DNA of 64,000 nt, taken from positions 4,963,188 to 5,027,187 of the forward strand of contig NC_030989.1 in the NCBI RefSeq assembly GCF_000149955.1. The letters run 5' to 3'. The notes under the pieces were generated by a model. It searched no databases. It was not told where the DNA came from and saw only the letters and a list, made by a program, of their open reading frames with translations. The translations under genes and the position numbers were made by a program. This DNA comes from Fusarium oxysporum f. sp. lycopersici 4287 (Eukaryota; Ascomycota; Sordariomycetes; Hypocreales; Nectriaceae). Each line of letters begins with the position of its first letter. The first letter of the stretch is position 1. This document shows, in pieces, positions 37,811 to 48,814 of this stretch.

Positions 37811-38477
37811 TATTAAAGAATACCTATATAAGCTAACTATAAGCTTTAAAAGACTAAGTACTTTCTTATAGTTTATTACTATAGTTAGATAGTAAGGATA
37901 TCTAATATAAATCTACTTAGATATAAAATGGTATTCCTATAATTAATATACTTATAAATAAGGTTATTTACTTACTTTAGCTTAAGCCTATAGTATTATT
38001 TAAGCTTACTGCTTATTACTTAAAGCTTGGACTACTGATATTTTGCCTACTACTTAACTTATTTTACTTAGGTTAGGATATTAATAAGGGCATGGCTATA
38101 ATTTTCTCCTTAGATGTATTATTATTATTTAAATATTAATACTAAAGGTAGTATTTAATACTATCCTTTATATCCTAAAGCTATTATAGCTGCTTTAGAG
38201 AGGTCTAGTTAGCCTTAAGCCACTAGAGACCAAGGTCTAGGTTTAAAATAACAGAGACTATGAATAGAGGTAACTACCTAAGGAGGGCATAGTACTTATT
38301 AAGCTTAATCTAAGTATTATTAATACTTACCTTAATACTTATACACCTTTAACCCTTTATATAAGTATTATTACTTATAGAGTAAGTATTACTTTATAGG
38401 TAGTTAATTTAAGAATATGCAAGGAGGGCATTATTATTAAACTGTAGGCTGGCATATAGATAAGCCGGAAGACCTGT
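37811..38477. repeat. AT-rich RIP-like block
   Basis: AT-rich and stop-filled, continuing the degraded region to the right of pogo copy B. No terminal repeats or protein relics could be identified. Confidence 0.5.
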
Positions 38478-38751
38478 GTTATAACAGCGGCGTAACGGTG
38501 TGATCTTATATGCCTCAAGCCGTGATAGTAGTTGCGGCTGGTATAAGGGCCGGTCTTAGGTTTGGGCCGACTGCCAGTGACTGCATAAATATTAATTTCA
38601 CACCTATAACTAACTCATACCTCTCTCCGTGGCTTCTTTGCCCTACTTCTGCAGCTAGATAAGCGGATTCCTTATTATAAAGAGCTTGCAGATATTTTAT
38701 AATACACTATACTCCTATTATAACTTCCTGGAGTTAGCTATAACTTCTACT
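38478..38751 (+). repeat. candidate LTR start running into an assembly gap
   Basis: TGTTATAACAGCGGCG at 38478 resembles the LTR start TGTTATAACCC of the gypsy element at 4359. The sequence that follows has a more balanced composition than the block before it. The other end would lie in the N gap, so neither a partner LTR nor a duplication can be checked. Confidence 0.3.
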
Positions 38752-39587
38752 NNNNNNNNNNNNNNNNNNNNNNNNNNNNNNNNNNNNNNNNNNNNNNNNN
38801 NNNNNNNNNNNNNNNNNNNNNNNNNNNNNNNNNNNNNNNNNNNNNNNNNNNNNNNNNNNNNNNNNNNNNNNNNNNNNNNNNNNNNNNNNNNNNNNNNNNN
38901 NNNNNNNNNNNNNNNNNNNNNNNNNNNNNNNNNNNNNNNNNNNNNNNNNNNNNNNNNNNNNNNNNNNNNNNNNNNNNNNNNNNNNNNNNNNNNNNNNNNN
39001 NNNNNNNNNNNNNNNNNNNNNNNNNNNNNNNNNNNNNNNNNNNNNNNNNNNNNNNNNNNNNNNNNNNNNNNNNNNNNNNNNNNNNNNNNNNNNNNNNNNN
39101 NNNNNNNNNNNNNNNNNNNNNNNNNNNNNNNNNNNNNNNNNNNNNNNNNNNNNNNNNNNNNNNNNNNNNNNNNNNNNNNNNNNNNNNNNNNNNNNNNNNN
39201 NNNNNNNNNNNNNNNNNNNNNNNNNNNNNNNNNNNNNNNNNNNNNNNNNNNNNNNNNNNNNNNNNNNNNNNNNNNNNNNNNNNNNNNNNNNNNNNNNNNN
39301 NNNNNNNNNNNNNNNNNNNNNNNNNNNNNNNNNNNNNNNNNNNNNNNNNNNNNNNNNNNNNNNNNNNNNNNNNNNNNNNNNNNNNNNNNNNNNNNNNNNN
39401 NNNNNNNNNNNNNNNNNNNNNNNNNNNNNNNNNNNNNNNNNNNNNNNNNNNNNNNNNNNNNNNNNNNNNNNNNNNNNNNNNNNNNNNNNNNNNNNNNNNN
39501 NNNNNNNNNNNNNNNNNNNNNNNNNNNNNNNNNNNNNNNNNNNNNNNNNNNNNNNNNNNNNNNNNNNNNNNNNNNNNNNNNNNNNNN
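38752..39587. other. assembly gap (836 N)
   Basis: The gap separates the repeat block from the regulator gene and hides that gene's start codon. Confidence 0.99.
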
Positions 39588-41774
39588 CCCAGCAGAAATC
39601 TATCGCGTAAGATGCACATAGCCACAAAGATGTCGGCCCTTAGTTAATTTGTTTCTGTTAACTTGACGTCTAGATGCCGCCCTTGTCATAATCGAAAGAT
39701 AAAATGCTCTGGAGGGAGACCATGTAATAATTGTACTGAGGCATCTGAATGCGTGTATCCAACGCGAGATCGCCAGGTCAAGGTACACCAAAGGTAATAT
39801 CCCCTCTGTCGCTGATTTGCCATATGCTTCTCCTTCTACGCCAATGTAACTCACATTACATAGCCTTCTTGACCGCCTCGTTCGAGAGAATCAGGAACTG
39901 CGGGCCCGGATCCAGTCTGGATCACCCGAAACCGAAAATGCAGTCGCTTCTACTTTGACATCTAACGACCATCCAGATGCTTCTGCTGAGCAAATCCTAG
40001 AAGAAATCGACTGGTTCGCACACACCAGGACATCCGACACGCCTATTTGGATAGGTGAGATTTCAGATGCGGCATTTGCGACTCGCTTCCGGCAGTTTGC
40101 CTTATCTTCGCAAACACCAAGTCATATTCCCCGCACCCAGTTCGCTTCCGACGATGTTCTACGCCTCCTGGCAACTACTAATCCAGCCTGGCCTACGCCA
40201 CCGCGAGCCAGGCTCTTGGTCCAGACAGCACTACAGTTTCTCTGGCATAGTTATCACGTAGTCCGGCGCAGCGATATCCTGTCGGCACTGAACACCTTCT
40301 GTTCAGCCCAAAGCAACACCGGCTCTAGCCCGATTACCAAAGCCAAGATTTATGCCATGTTTGCACTTGGTGAGCTGCGTTCGAGTAAATGTCTGAGTTC
40401 TAGCAAAGGGCTTCCAGGCTTGGCCTACTTCGCAGTTGCCAGCGATGCTATTCGTGTGATCAACGAAAGGCCACAGCTCGACGTTATTGAGACGACCTTG
40501 ATTCTCGTACGTTCTTCAATGATTCATGATCCATCGCGCTGACTGATATTGCAGACTCTGTATTCGCTCGAAGCTAACCGCCGACATTCTGCATGTACAC
40601 TGGTGGGCTCAGCCTTGCGCCTTGCGACCGTAATGGGCCTCCATCTCAACATTGACGATACTTATGTTGCAGACCCTGAACTTAGGGAACATCGTATCCG
40701 GGTGTGGTGGTCAGTTTATGTCCTCGATCGTCTATTATCATCCAAGATTGGCCTTCCGCCCCTCATATCGGACGACGATATCTCCGTCAATCTACCCTCC
40801 ACTAGCGCAGCGCTCGGCTCAGAAGACTTTGGCGACCATTTCTGCTTTTTGGCTGTTGTGCGTCTTGCCAAGATCGCAGGGAACATCTCCAGATCTCTCT
40901 ATGTCCGGACGCCTCAGCGTGGCACATTTCTGCAAAGGGTTACAAAGATCCGAGACGAACTCCATCACTGGAAGGAGGAGTTACCTGAGCAGATGAAACT
41001 TGACTTTAGTCGTTCCGATGAGGCTGAAAATCACTCCAAGTCTATTATTTGTAGGTTGAAAGTGTCGTTCAACCAAGTAAGCTCTTTGTGGACCCTTAGC
41101 TCACTTCAGCACGCGCATATATGTCTGGTCTATACGCACACTTTTACTAACCCTCCTAGTTATTGATCTTGACAACGAGACCTGTACTCCTCTTCTGCTT
41201 TCGCCGACACGTCGAAGAGGTCACTACAGCGTCGAAAGATAACTCACTTCCAGACGCAGCTCGCGATGTGGCAAACACGTGTATCAGCACTGCTCGACAG
41301 TCCTGCCAGCTGCTACTACGGTGCTGGGTTAACGGCGAATTCCACATTTTTGACTACTCATACGTGCAACATCTCTTCTCTGCTGCAGTGATCCTCGCAA
41401 TAGCGAGCACACTTGGTCTGGATACCTCGAGGGATGATAGAGACGAGTTCGACATCGCAGCAGACTTTCTACAGCAGCTAGAACAGAATGGAAATCCTGC
41501 AGCTATGGAGTTTCATGCTCATATCAAGGAGATACAGATTACTCTAGAGGCATGGCGTTCAACATATTGTCAGCCACATGCTTTGCCTACATCCCAAGAT
41601 CATGGCTCGGTAGAAAACATCCAATCTGCATTGGCTGACCAACCATTGGAAGCCCCTGTCCTAAATAACACGGAGCTTGGTATTCATGCCGCGGATGGAT
41701 CGCCTTTGAACCTATCATTCCTAGACGACTGGATCTGTGACAATGCGCTTCAACAGATATGTTGGCAAGAGTAG
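39588..41774 (+). CDS. Zn2Cys6 fungal transcription factor, start lost in gap
   Basis: Exons: <39588-39606, 39674-39793, 39864-40506, 40555-41076 and 41160-41774, with GT-AG introns and matching phases. The join QQKSIA-CRPCHNRKIKC across intron 1 completes the zinc cluster (39675-39760: CRPC, KC, RPCNNC, SEC). A linker follows, then a short coiled coil LLDRLVRENQELRARI. The fungal-specific TF domain (PF04082 type) lies in the middle, with SALRLATVMGLH and REHRIRVWWSVYVLDRLLS. The last cysteine spacing (five residues) is slightly short. About 660 residues are visible. It sits tail to tail with the RraA-like gene and is the likely pathway regulator of the cluster to its right. No stops or frameshifts. 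Confidence 0.9.
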
Positions 41775-41862
41775 TGCAGGACTGATGAGCTTATGTATAT
41801 AGACTATTCTTTTATCCTAGACTACCGAGTCGATAAATAACCGTTTCAAGGAATCTTCATAT

Positions 41863-43224
41863 CTATTCCTTACGCTGTAGAGTGTGATAGCCAAGCTTCT
41901 CTCTCGCCTCGGCGATAGTGGACCCCTTGCATATCATATCCCTAATACCTTGCTCACTCTTCTCGATACGACTTGCAATCGCAGCCACCTCCCGAGCTCT
42001 GTCTCGCGGCACGATTACAACCCCGTTTGCATCCGCTACGACAATGTCTCGCGGGCTGACGCGTACTTTACCAACGCCAATCGACTCGTTGACACCTTCA
42101 ACCTGGACTCGATCCTTACCCGTCCGCATCCAGCGTCCGGAGGAGAAGATTGGGTAATTGTCGCTGATGGCACGGTCAACATCGCGGCATACTCCATTGA
42201 TGACGGTGCCCGCAACACCACGCAGGCCGGCATACTGCGTCATTATATCTCCCCAGACAGTGCAGTCTGTGCGGCCGCCATTATCGATCACAACGACATC
42301 GCCGACGGCCACATCATCGATGAAATCACCCACGCTTCCGGGAGGGTTACTGGCAGGTGCGTAACGAACCGTGAAAGCGGGTCCGACTGTGGTCTTGTTA
42401 TAGTTGGTTAGGGGCATAATGTCGACTGCTTGTCCTGGGATACCGAGCTTGTCGAGGGCGTCTGAGACTCCCGGGGTGTCAGAATTGGCGAATAGACGGA
42501 CCAGTTCTTGGTCTTCTGGAGTAGCCTCCTTAGGGTTTTGAGGCTTGTGAGGCTTATTGGGAGTAGCGGAATATCCAATGGCTTCAAATTGCTTGTCATG
42601 CATGATTTCTGCCACAGAGCGGCCGCTTCGCACTTCTTCAACCATTCCATTCTGGCGACGATCGATGCGCTCGCCTAGATCCAGGACCTCTTCAATACGA
42701 TTAGCTTGTATGAAGACTGCGCCGCAATTATCGGCAATCACGAAGTCGTTCTCGTCCACCTCAACGCCTCGTATCTCTACCTGCACGCCTGAACTGATCT
42801 GAACCAATCTATTGCGTGCACTGATCATGGTCACACCGCGACCAAAGACAGGATAGCCGATATCCCGACTTCCATCAATGTCACGACTCATGCCATCGAT
42901 GATAGATCCACGAATCTGCTTGACCTTTGCGGCGTTGGCGATGATGTCACCCCAGGAAGAGATTCCTTCTACACCACCAGCGATGACAAGGATGCGGTCG
43001 CTTGTGGCTACAGCATCAATCACTGGTGTGATCAGATGTGTCGTAGCTGGAGCATCCTCTTTCTTGGGCCCAAGCTGGACAGTGCTGGCGCGGCCGACGA
43101 TTTTAGGACAGTCCCAGAGAGGTCGAAGCCCATTCGTAGCTCCTGGGAGACCAAGAAAGTCTAAGGCGTCGGATACTGTGTTGGTATCCAGCGCTGACAG
43201 CCGATCAAGTGTAGTGTCAGACAT
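41863..43224 (-). CDS. two-domain RraA-like (HMG/CHA aldolase-oxaloacetate decarboxylase) protein
   Basis: A single exon of 453 residues, from MSDTTLDRLSALDTNTVSDAL to HTLQRKE. It is an internal duplication. Domain 1 (about 1-205) has VSDALDFLGLPG, GISSWGDIIANAAKVKQIRG and GMSRDID. Domain 2 (about 240-450) has GVSDALDKLGIPG, VVIDNGGRTDCTVWGDIMT and NGVCRDVD. The Arg-Asp pair that binds the pyruvate enolate and metal in this family occurs in both halves. Bacterial single-domain relatives cleave 4-hydroxy-4-methyl-2-oxoglutarate or 4-carboxy-4-hydroxy-2-oxoadipate to pyruvate and a second acid in aromatic (gallate/protocatechuate) breakdown. The fungal two-domain form is largely uncharacterised. 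Domain 2 has the fuller G-D-x-V...R-T-D...W-G-D pattern. The gene ends 89 bp from the regulator gene's stop. Confidence 0.9.
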   Translation of the reverse strand: MSDTTLDRLSALDTNTVSDALDFLGLPGATNGLRPLWDCPKIVGRASTVQLGPKKEDAPATTHLITPVIDAVATSDRILVIAGGVEGISSWGDIIANAAKVKQIRGSIIDGMSRDIDGSRDIGYPVFGRGVTMISARNRLVQISSGVQVEIRGVEVDENDFVIADNCGAVFIQANRIEEVLDLGERIDRRQNGMVEEVRSGRSVAEIMHDKQFEAIGYSATPNKPHKPQNPKEATPEDQELVRLFANSDTPGVSDALDKLGIPGQAVDIMPLTNYNKTTVGPAFTVRYAPASNPPGSVGDFIDDVAVGDVVVIDNGGRTDCTVWGDIMTQYAGLRGVAGTVINGVCRDVDRAISDNYPIFSSGRWMRTGKDRVQVEGVNESIGVGKVRVSPRDIVVADANGVVIVPRDRAREVAAIASRIEKSEQGIRDMICKGSTIAEAREKLGYHTLQRKE

Positions 43225-43957
43225 TTGAATGTACTAGAACAGCTGCCGTATAAAAATAAAAAGAAATTCTAGAATGATGTATTAGAAAAGATATACTGAA
43301 TTACTACGTGTTTGTAATGGCCTCTTTACGGTAGATATATCGAGAGCTTCAACCAGCCAAGAAGATTAATGCCGATTCCGCCCTCACAAGCTTTATGTCC
43401 GTAAGGGTCAAAAGAGCAGACACCGATTGGATCGGCCTTTCGTTTTTTCTCCAAGCTTGAACTCCATAATGGTCAAATAGAGGATGCCTATTGGATCGGC
43501 GTCAAATTCTTTCGCCAATCTCAGCCCCACTATGTTCAGGGGCATTAATCGGTGGCGAGCTGCCATGCGGCGTATGCGATCTACTCCTCAATTGAGCAGA
43601 ACAAGGCTTCTCCAGTCCAACTTGGAATATTGGTTGTGATTAATATGCAATTTATGGAACATGATATTGTTACAGGGTAAATCACATTTGCTCTTGGCCT
43701 GATAAGACGCTATGGAGCTTTTAATGTTTTAAGTTAGCTATGATAATGAATGTAATTATTAACAGTAATAAGCGAGCTAGTATGAATAGTATAGGGAAAG
43801 AGACGTTCTAATAATCTTATATATAATTTTGATATTATAATCTACTAGAGTGTATCTATTAGCCAAAGTATAGCTAAAGAAAGGATTTAATTATTTTAAA
43901 ACCCTACTCTAACCTAGGTTGCTTTCTAATCTGAAGCTTACTATCTAAGCTTTAGTA
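43225..43957. promoter_or_regulatory. intergenic region with duplicated CCG-N7-CGG type sites
   Basis: Upstream of the RraA-like gene. A unit of about 64-68 bp is present twice (about 43368-43435 and 43436-43500). The first copy carries CCGATTGGATCGG at 43423-43435 and the second CCTATTGGATCGG at 43487-43499. CCG-N7-CGG is the everted-triplet arrangement typical of Zn2Cys6 dimer sites, so these may bind the cluster regulator. The left neighbour starts at 43224 and the right neighbour ends at 43958, so the sites would control the RraA-like gene. Confidence 0.45.
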
Positions 43958-45394
<1,437 letters not shown>

Positions 45395-45899
45395 TTTGTT
45401 CCAACTGCTTTCTTGATCTTGTTTTCCAACGGTGATAATCGGTTTAGAGGTGCTAGAGACAAAGTTGACAGGTAAAATACTGACTTGTAGAGCAAATATG
45501 TGGGTTTTGAATGGAGCCCAACGTCGACCTTGTCGGGAAGACTGAAGGACGCCGGTCAGAGGCCCGGCGATAAACAGGTCACTGGGTAAGGGGCAAGACT
45601 GGTCGGTCACCACAAAATGCCGAATCAAATTCCAGACACAACGTAAATGGAAGTTAACTTCTTGTTCGACTATAGTTCAACTTGGTTCATAAGTCCGAGG
45701 TCGGTCATGAGGAACTTTGCCGCTTCGTTCTCCTCCCTGTAGTATATACTCTGGATTGGATCGAGTATAATTTATCCACAGACTTTACAAATCAACCTTA
45801 GCTTGTCGCGACTATCATTACTATATATAGTAGTTCATTACTACCTAATTATCCTTCGCCATTGTCAATCTTGGTCTGAAACATTTCTCGCAATGTGGC

Positions 45900-46756
45900 A
45901 TGCCTCAGCTCTTACGACCACCATTCAAAACCCCGCAGCTGCGGCTGCTGAACGCTCTTCGTGCTAACGCGCGGCCCAATTATGACCTTTCTCGGTCTCC
46001 CTTCTGCACGCACAGCTCAACTGGTAGCTTCCACTGGCCTCGATGGAGTAATTATCGACTGTGAGCACGGGCATATCAGCGATGATTCCATGCATAATGC
46101 AGTTACGGCTGTCGCTTCCCAGGGAGTCTCTCCACTTGTTCGTTTAAGAATGACACATGCAGACTTGATCAAACGCTCTCTAGATGCAGGTGCTCATGGT
46201 ATTGTTGTTCCTATGATCAATACACCTGAAGATGCCAGGAACGTGGTTCAGCACGCCAAGTTTCCGCCCCAAGGGCTAAGGGGTCAAGGCTCAGCGTTTC
46301 CTGGGTTTGCTTTTGGGGTTGATGTCCCAACTTACATGGCCATGGCCAACGAGACTGTTCTTATTTGTCTGCAAATTGAGTCCAAGTTGGGTGTTGAGAA
46401 TGTTGACGCTATATGCGCCGTGCCCGGTGTTGGTGAGTAAACCAGCCACCCATGACTCATGTAAGCTCGTTTCTAAGTTTGAACAAGATATGCTTTTCAT
46501 AGGTCCCAACGACCTTGCTCTTTCAATTCTGGGCTACACTCCCGCAAAAGGCAATGAACCCGAGTTCATCGATGCAATGGACAGAATCATAGCGGTAGCA
46601 AGGAAGCATGGCAAATGGATCGGTCGCTTATCAAATGATGGGGCTTCAGCTAAGAAGCATTTGGAAATATTTGATACTGTGGCTTTGGGCTATGATGTGA
46701 GGGCTATCCAGAACTGGTATTTGGCTGAACTGAAAACTGCACACTCGTCGCAATAA
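45900..46756 (+). pseudogene. HpcH/HpaI (4-hydroxy-2-oxoheptanedioate-type) aldolase with one frameshift
   Basis: The start MPQLLRPPFKTPQLRLLNALRANARP (ATG at 45900) is in one frame. The body IMTFLGLPSARTAQLVASTGLDGVIIDCEHGH is in the next. The switch lies at the CGGCCCAATTATG run near 45975, as if one C were extra. The intron is 46433-46487, then DMLFIGPNDLALSILGY, ending AHSSQ at 46756. The metal and base residues of this class II aldolase family are present: DCEHGH, the Arg in LVRLRM, DAGAHGIVVPMI, and the Glu in QIESKLGVENV. It cleaves 4-hydroxy-2-oxo acids to pyruvate and an aldehyde. The single shift may be a sequencing error in a C run or a recent mutation. About 266 codons. Confidence 0.8.
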
Positions 46757-47159
46757 AATCGAGAATTTATGTAAATCGCTTCTAGTACCTGCCACTACAA
46801 TTGTCGTTTTAAGAAGGCGCCGAGATATTCTAGTGCTTATGACCGAGGAATTAATCAGCATACGCATAACAAGAAACGGAGACTCGTTGCAAATCTAAAA
46901 TGACGTGAACTGGTGCTTATTCATCAATAGGAACTAGACTTTGAGTTTTATGCAGGTTGATCCGGGGACGGCGTATTCGAGGCGACGCCGAAGCACGGGA
47001 AAAATATTTCTTGCCGAAGTGGGGATAGTAGGTGTACATACTTCGGGACTGTGGTGGCGTTCAGAACATAAAAGTTGGATATTTAACCGATACTACGGCA
47101 TCACTCAGACTTATGGATTCGAGCTCATAAACACTACTCCAAAATCAGTTCTACCCAAA

Positions 47160-48011
47160 ATGACAAAAGCAACCGACCCTCAGCAGTTGATTCGGCAAAC
47201 GGTAGAGCTTCACATCGGCGATCTATCTTTCAACTTGTCTACCATCCGTCGAGACGGGCCTTTAGCTCCAATTTTCTTCCTACATGGCTTCGGAGGTACG
47301 AAGGAAGACTATGTTGACATTTCTCTCAATTCGTTATTCACTGGCCGGCCCTTCCTAGCCTACGATTCGCCCGGTAGTGGAGAGTCAACAATGTCTGATC
47401 TGTCTCAGCTATCGATGCCCTTGCTTGTCTCAATAGCGGAACAAGTGCTAGAGCAATTCAACATCACCCAATACCACCTCGTTGGTCACTCAATGGGCGG
47501 CCTGGTGTCCAATCTACTGGCTCAAAGGCAGCCGTCATCGGTGCTGAGTTTTATCAATATCAAAGGAAACCTCGCCCCAGAAGACTGTTTTCTCAGTCGG
47601 CAGGTCCTCCACTACCCAACAGATGACCCAGAAGTGTTTGTGGATGAGTTCATCAAGCGGACACGACAATCACTGCTTTATGGTAATGGGCTGTATGCGG
47701 CTTGTTTTCGTTCCAAAGTGCAAGCTGCTGTGGTTCGGCCTACGTTTGAGTCCATGGTGGACTGCACTGATAACGGGAAACTCTTGGAGGCCTTTGACAA
47801 TTTCGACTTTCCAAGAATGTATATGTTTGGGGAGCAATATGCTTCCTTGTCATACCTGCCGAGGTTGGTGAAGGCAGGGGTGGAGCTGGCTGAGATACCT
47901 CATAGTGGTCATTTTGTTATGTATTCGAACCCTGTGGCGATGTGGGAACGAATCGCCCAGTTTGTGAGCCGGGTAGAATATTTCAATGTAGCCAGAACTC
48001 ATATTATCTAA
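47160..48011 (+). CDS. alpha/beta hydrolase
   Basis: A single exon of 283 residues. The start is set at MTKATDPQQLIRQTVELHIG, because the open frame upstream shows no homology-like sequence. Oxyanion loop IFFLHGFGGTKEDY, then AYDSPGSGES, nucleophile elbow LVGHSMGGLVSNLLA (Ser near residue 111) and a cap domain. The catalytic His is in EIPHSGHFVMYSNP near the end. This fold includes the C-C hydrolases that act on meta-cleavage products of aromatic rings, as well as esterases and epoxide hydrolases. Its place next to two pyruvate aldolases fits ring-cleavage or ester hydrolysis, but that is inference. Intact. Confidence 0.87.
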   Translation: MTKATDPQQLIRQTVELHIGDLSFNLSTIRRDGPLAPIFFLHGFGGTKEDYVDISLNSLFTGRPFLAYDSPGSGESTMSDLSQLSMPLLVSIAEQVLEQFNITQYHLVGHSMGGLVSNLLAQRQPSSVLSFINIKGNLAPEDCFLSRQVLHYPTDDPEVFVDEFIKRTRQSLLYGNGLYAACFRSKVQAAVVRPTFESMVDCTDNGKLLEAFDNFDFPRMYMFGEQYASLSYLPRLVKAGVELAEIPHSGHFVMYSNPVAMWERIAQFVSRVEYFNVARTHII

Positions 48012-48076
48012 TCTTGGATTGATAGAACTGTCAAAGCCCGCACTTGACTTATCAGCCTTATGATAATCATTACTAA

Positions 48077-48665
48077 CTAGTGTCCATCTGATGCTCCAAT
48101 AAGTGGCCTAGCAGAAGTCAGAGTAGCCAGAAACGATTTAGGGGCGTCATCTTCAAAGAACTGAACCCCACTCAATATGCTCCGTGAAATCACGTCAATA
48201 GCGTATGGAAGCATCTCCTTCTCATAGTCAGCTAGCCCTCTTCGTCAGGCCAAATTCCTTCAGCTTGCCAGCGAGAATACACGAGTCGCGAAATGAACAG
48301 TTGATGCCGTCACCTACAAACGGGGTCGTGACATGAGCAGCATCTCCTATCAGGGTTACATCCTCCGAGGCCTCCCGTTCAGTCTGCCGGTCGGCATGTG
48401 ATTCATCAGCCACGGCCTGAAAGTACCTTCGCTGTGGCGAATGATGTCCTTGAACTCCGGTGCGTAAGACCCTAAATAGTCGTCTTGCAGGAGGAGATTC
48501 TTAACAGCGTCATAATCGTTGTAGTCAATGCCTGTGGTGACAGAAGCATAGCTTCATTGGCTTTGTCGGTATTGACGCATGTACTGCTGCCGGAACCGAC
48601 GCTAAGACCAGATAAAGAGATCCGCAGCAACATATTCCATCTTACCTTCAACCCCACCATTTCAT
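48077..48665 (-). pseudogene. 3' half of a FAD-dependent monooxygenase gene, broken
   Basis: Reading leftward, GKMEYVAADLFIW (with stop codons after it) leads to a frame giving DYNDYDAVKNLLLQDDYLG and FKDIIRHSEGTFRPW. A frame change follows, then EASEDVTLIGDAAHVTTPFVGDGINCSFRDSCILAGKL, the FAD-ribityl GD motif of class A flavoprotein monooxygenases (salicylate hydroxylase/TetX-like). Another frame change in an AGAGGG run precedes DYEKEMLPYAIDVISRSILSG and the stop at 48077. The N-terminal FAD-binding half is missing. At least two frameshifts and two stops make it dead. Such an enzyme would hydroxylate an aromatic substrate at the head of a pathway. Confidence 0.78.
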
Positions 48666-48814
48666 AATACCCCGTAGCTTCAGACGCGTCACTGCTTCAA
48701 ACCGACCCGGCCTCACAACACAAGGCCCGAGACATTATCAACCACATAAGACGTTCTCGGCCACGTGTTCTTCTTTCTTCGCGCTGTCACAGATTCTCCG
48801 AACAAGGCCGAAAC

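Noticed and set aside
38686..39627. Three frames of about 300 codons across 38734-39627
   Set aside because: Open only because Ns were not read as stops. The few real residues match no family.
46941..47159. N-terminal extension of the alpha/beta hydrolase
   Set aside because: The open frame lacks a good start and shows no homology-like sequence. The ATG at 47160 gives a normal family N-terminus.
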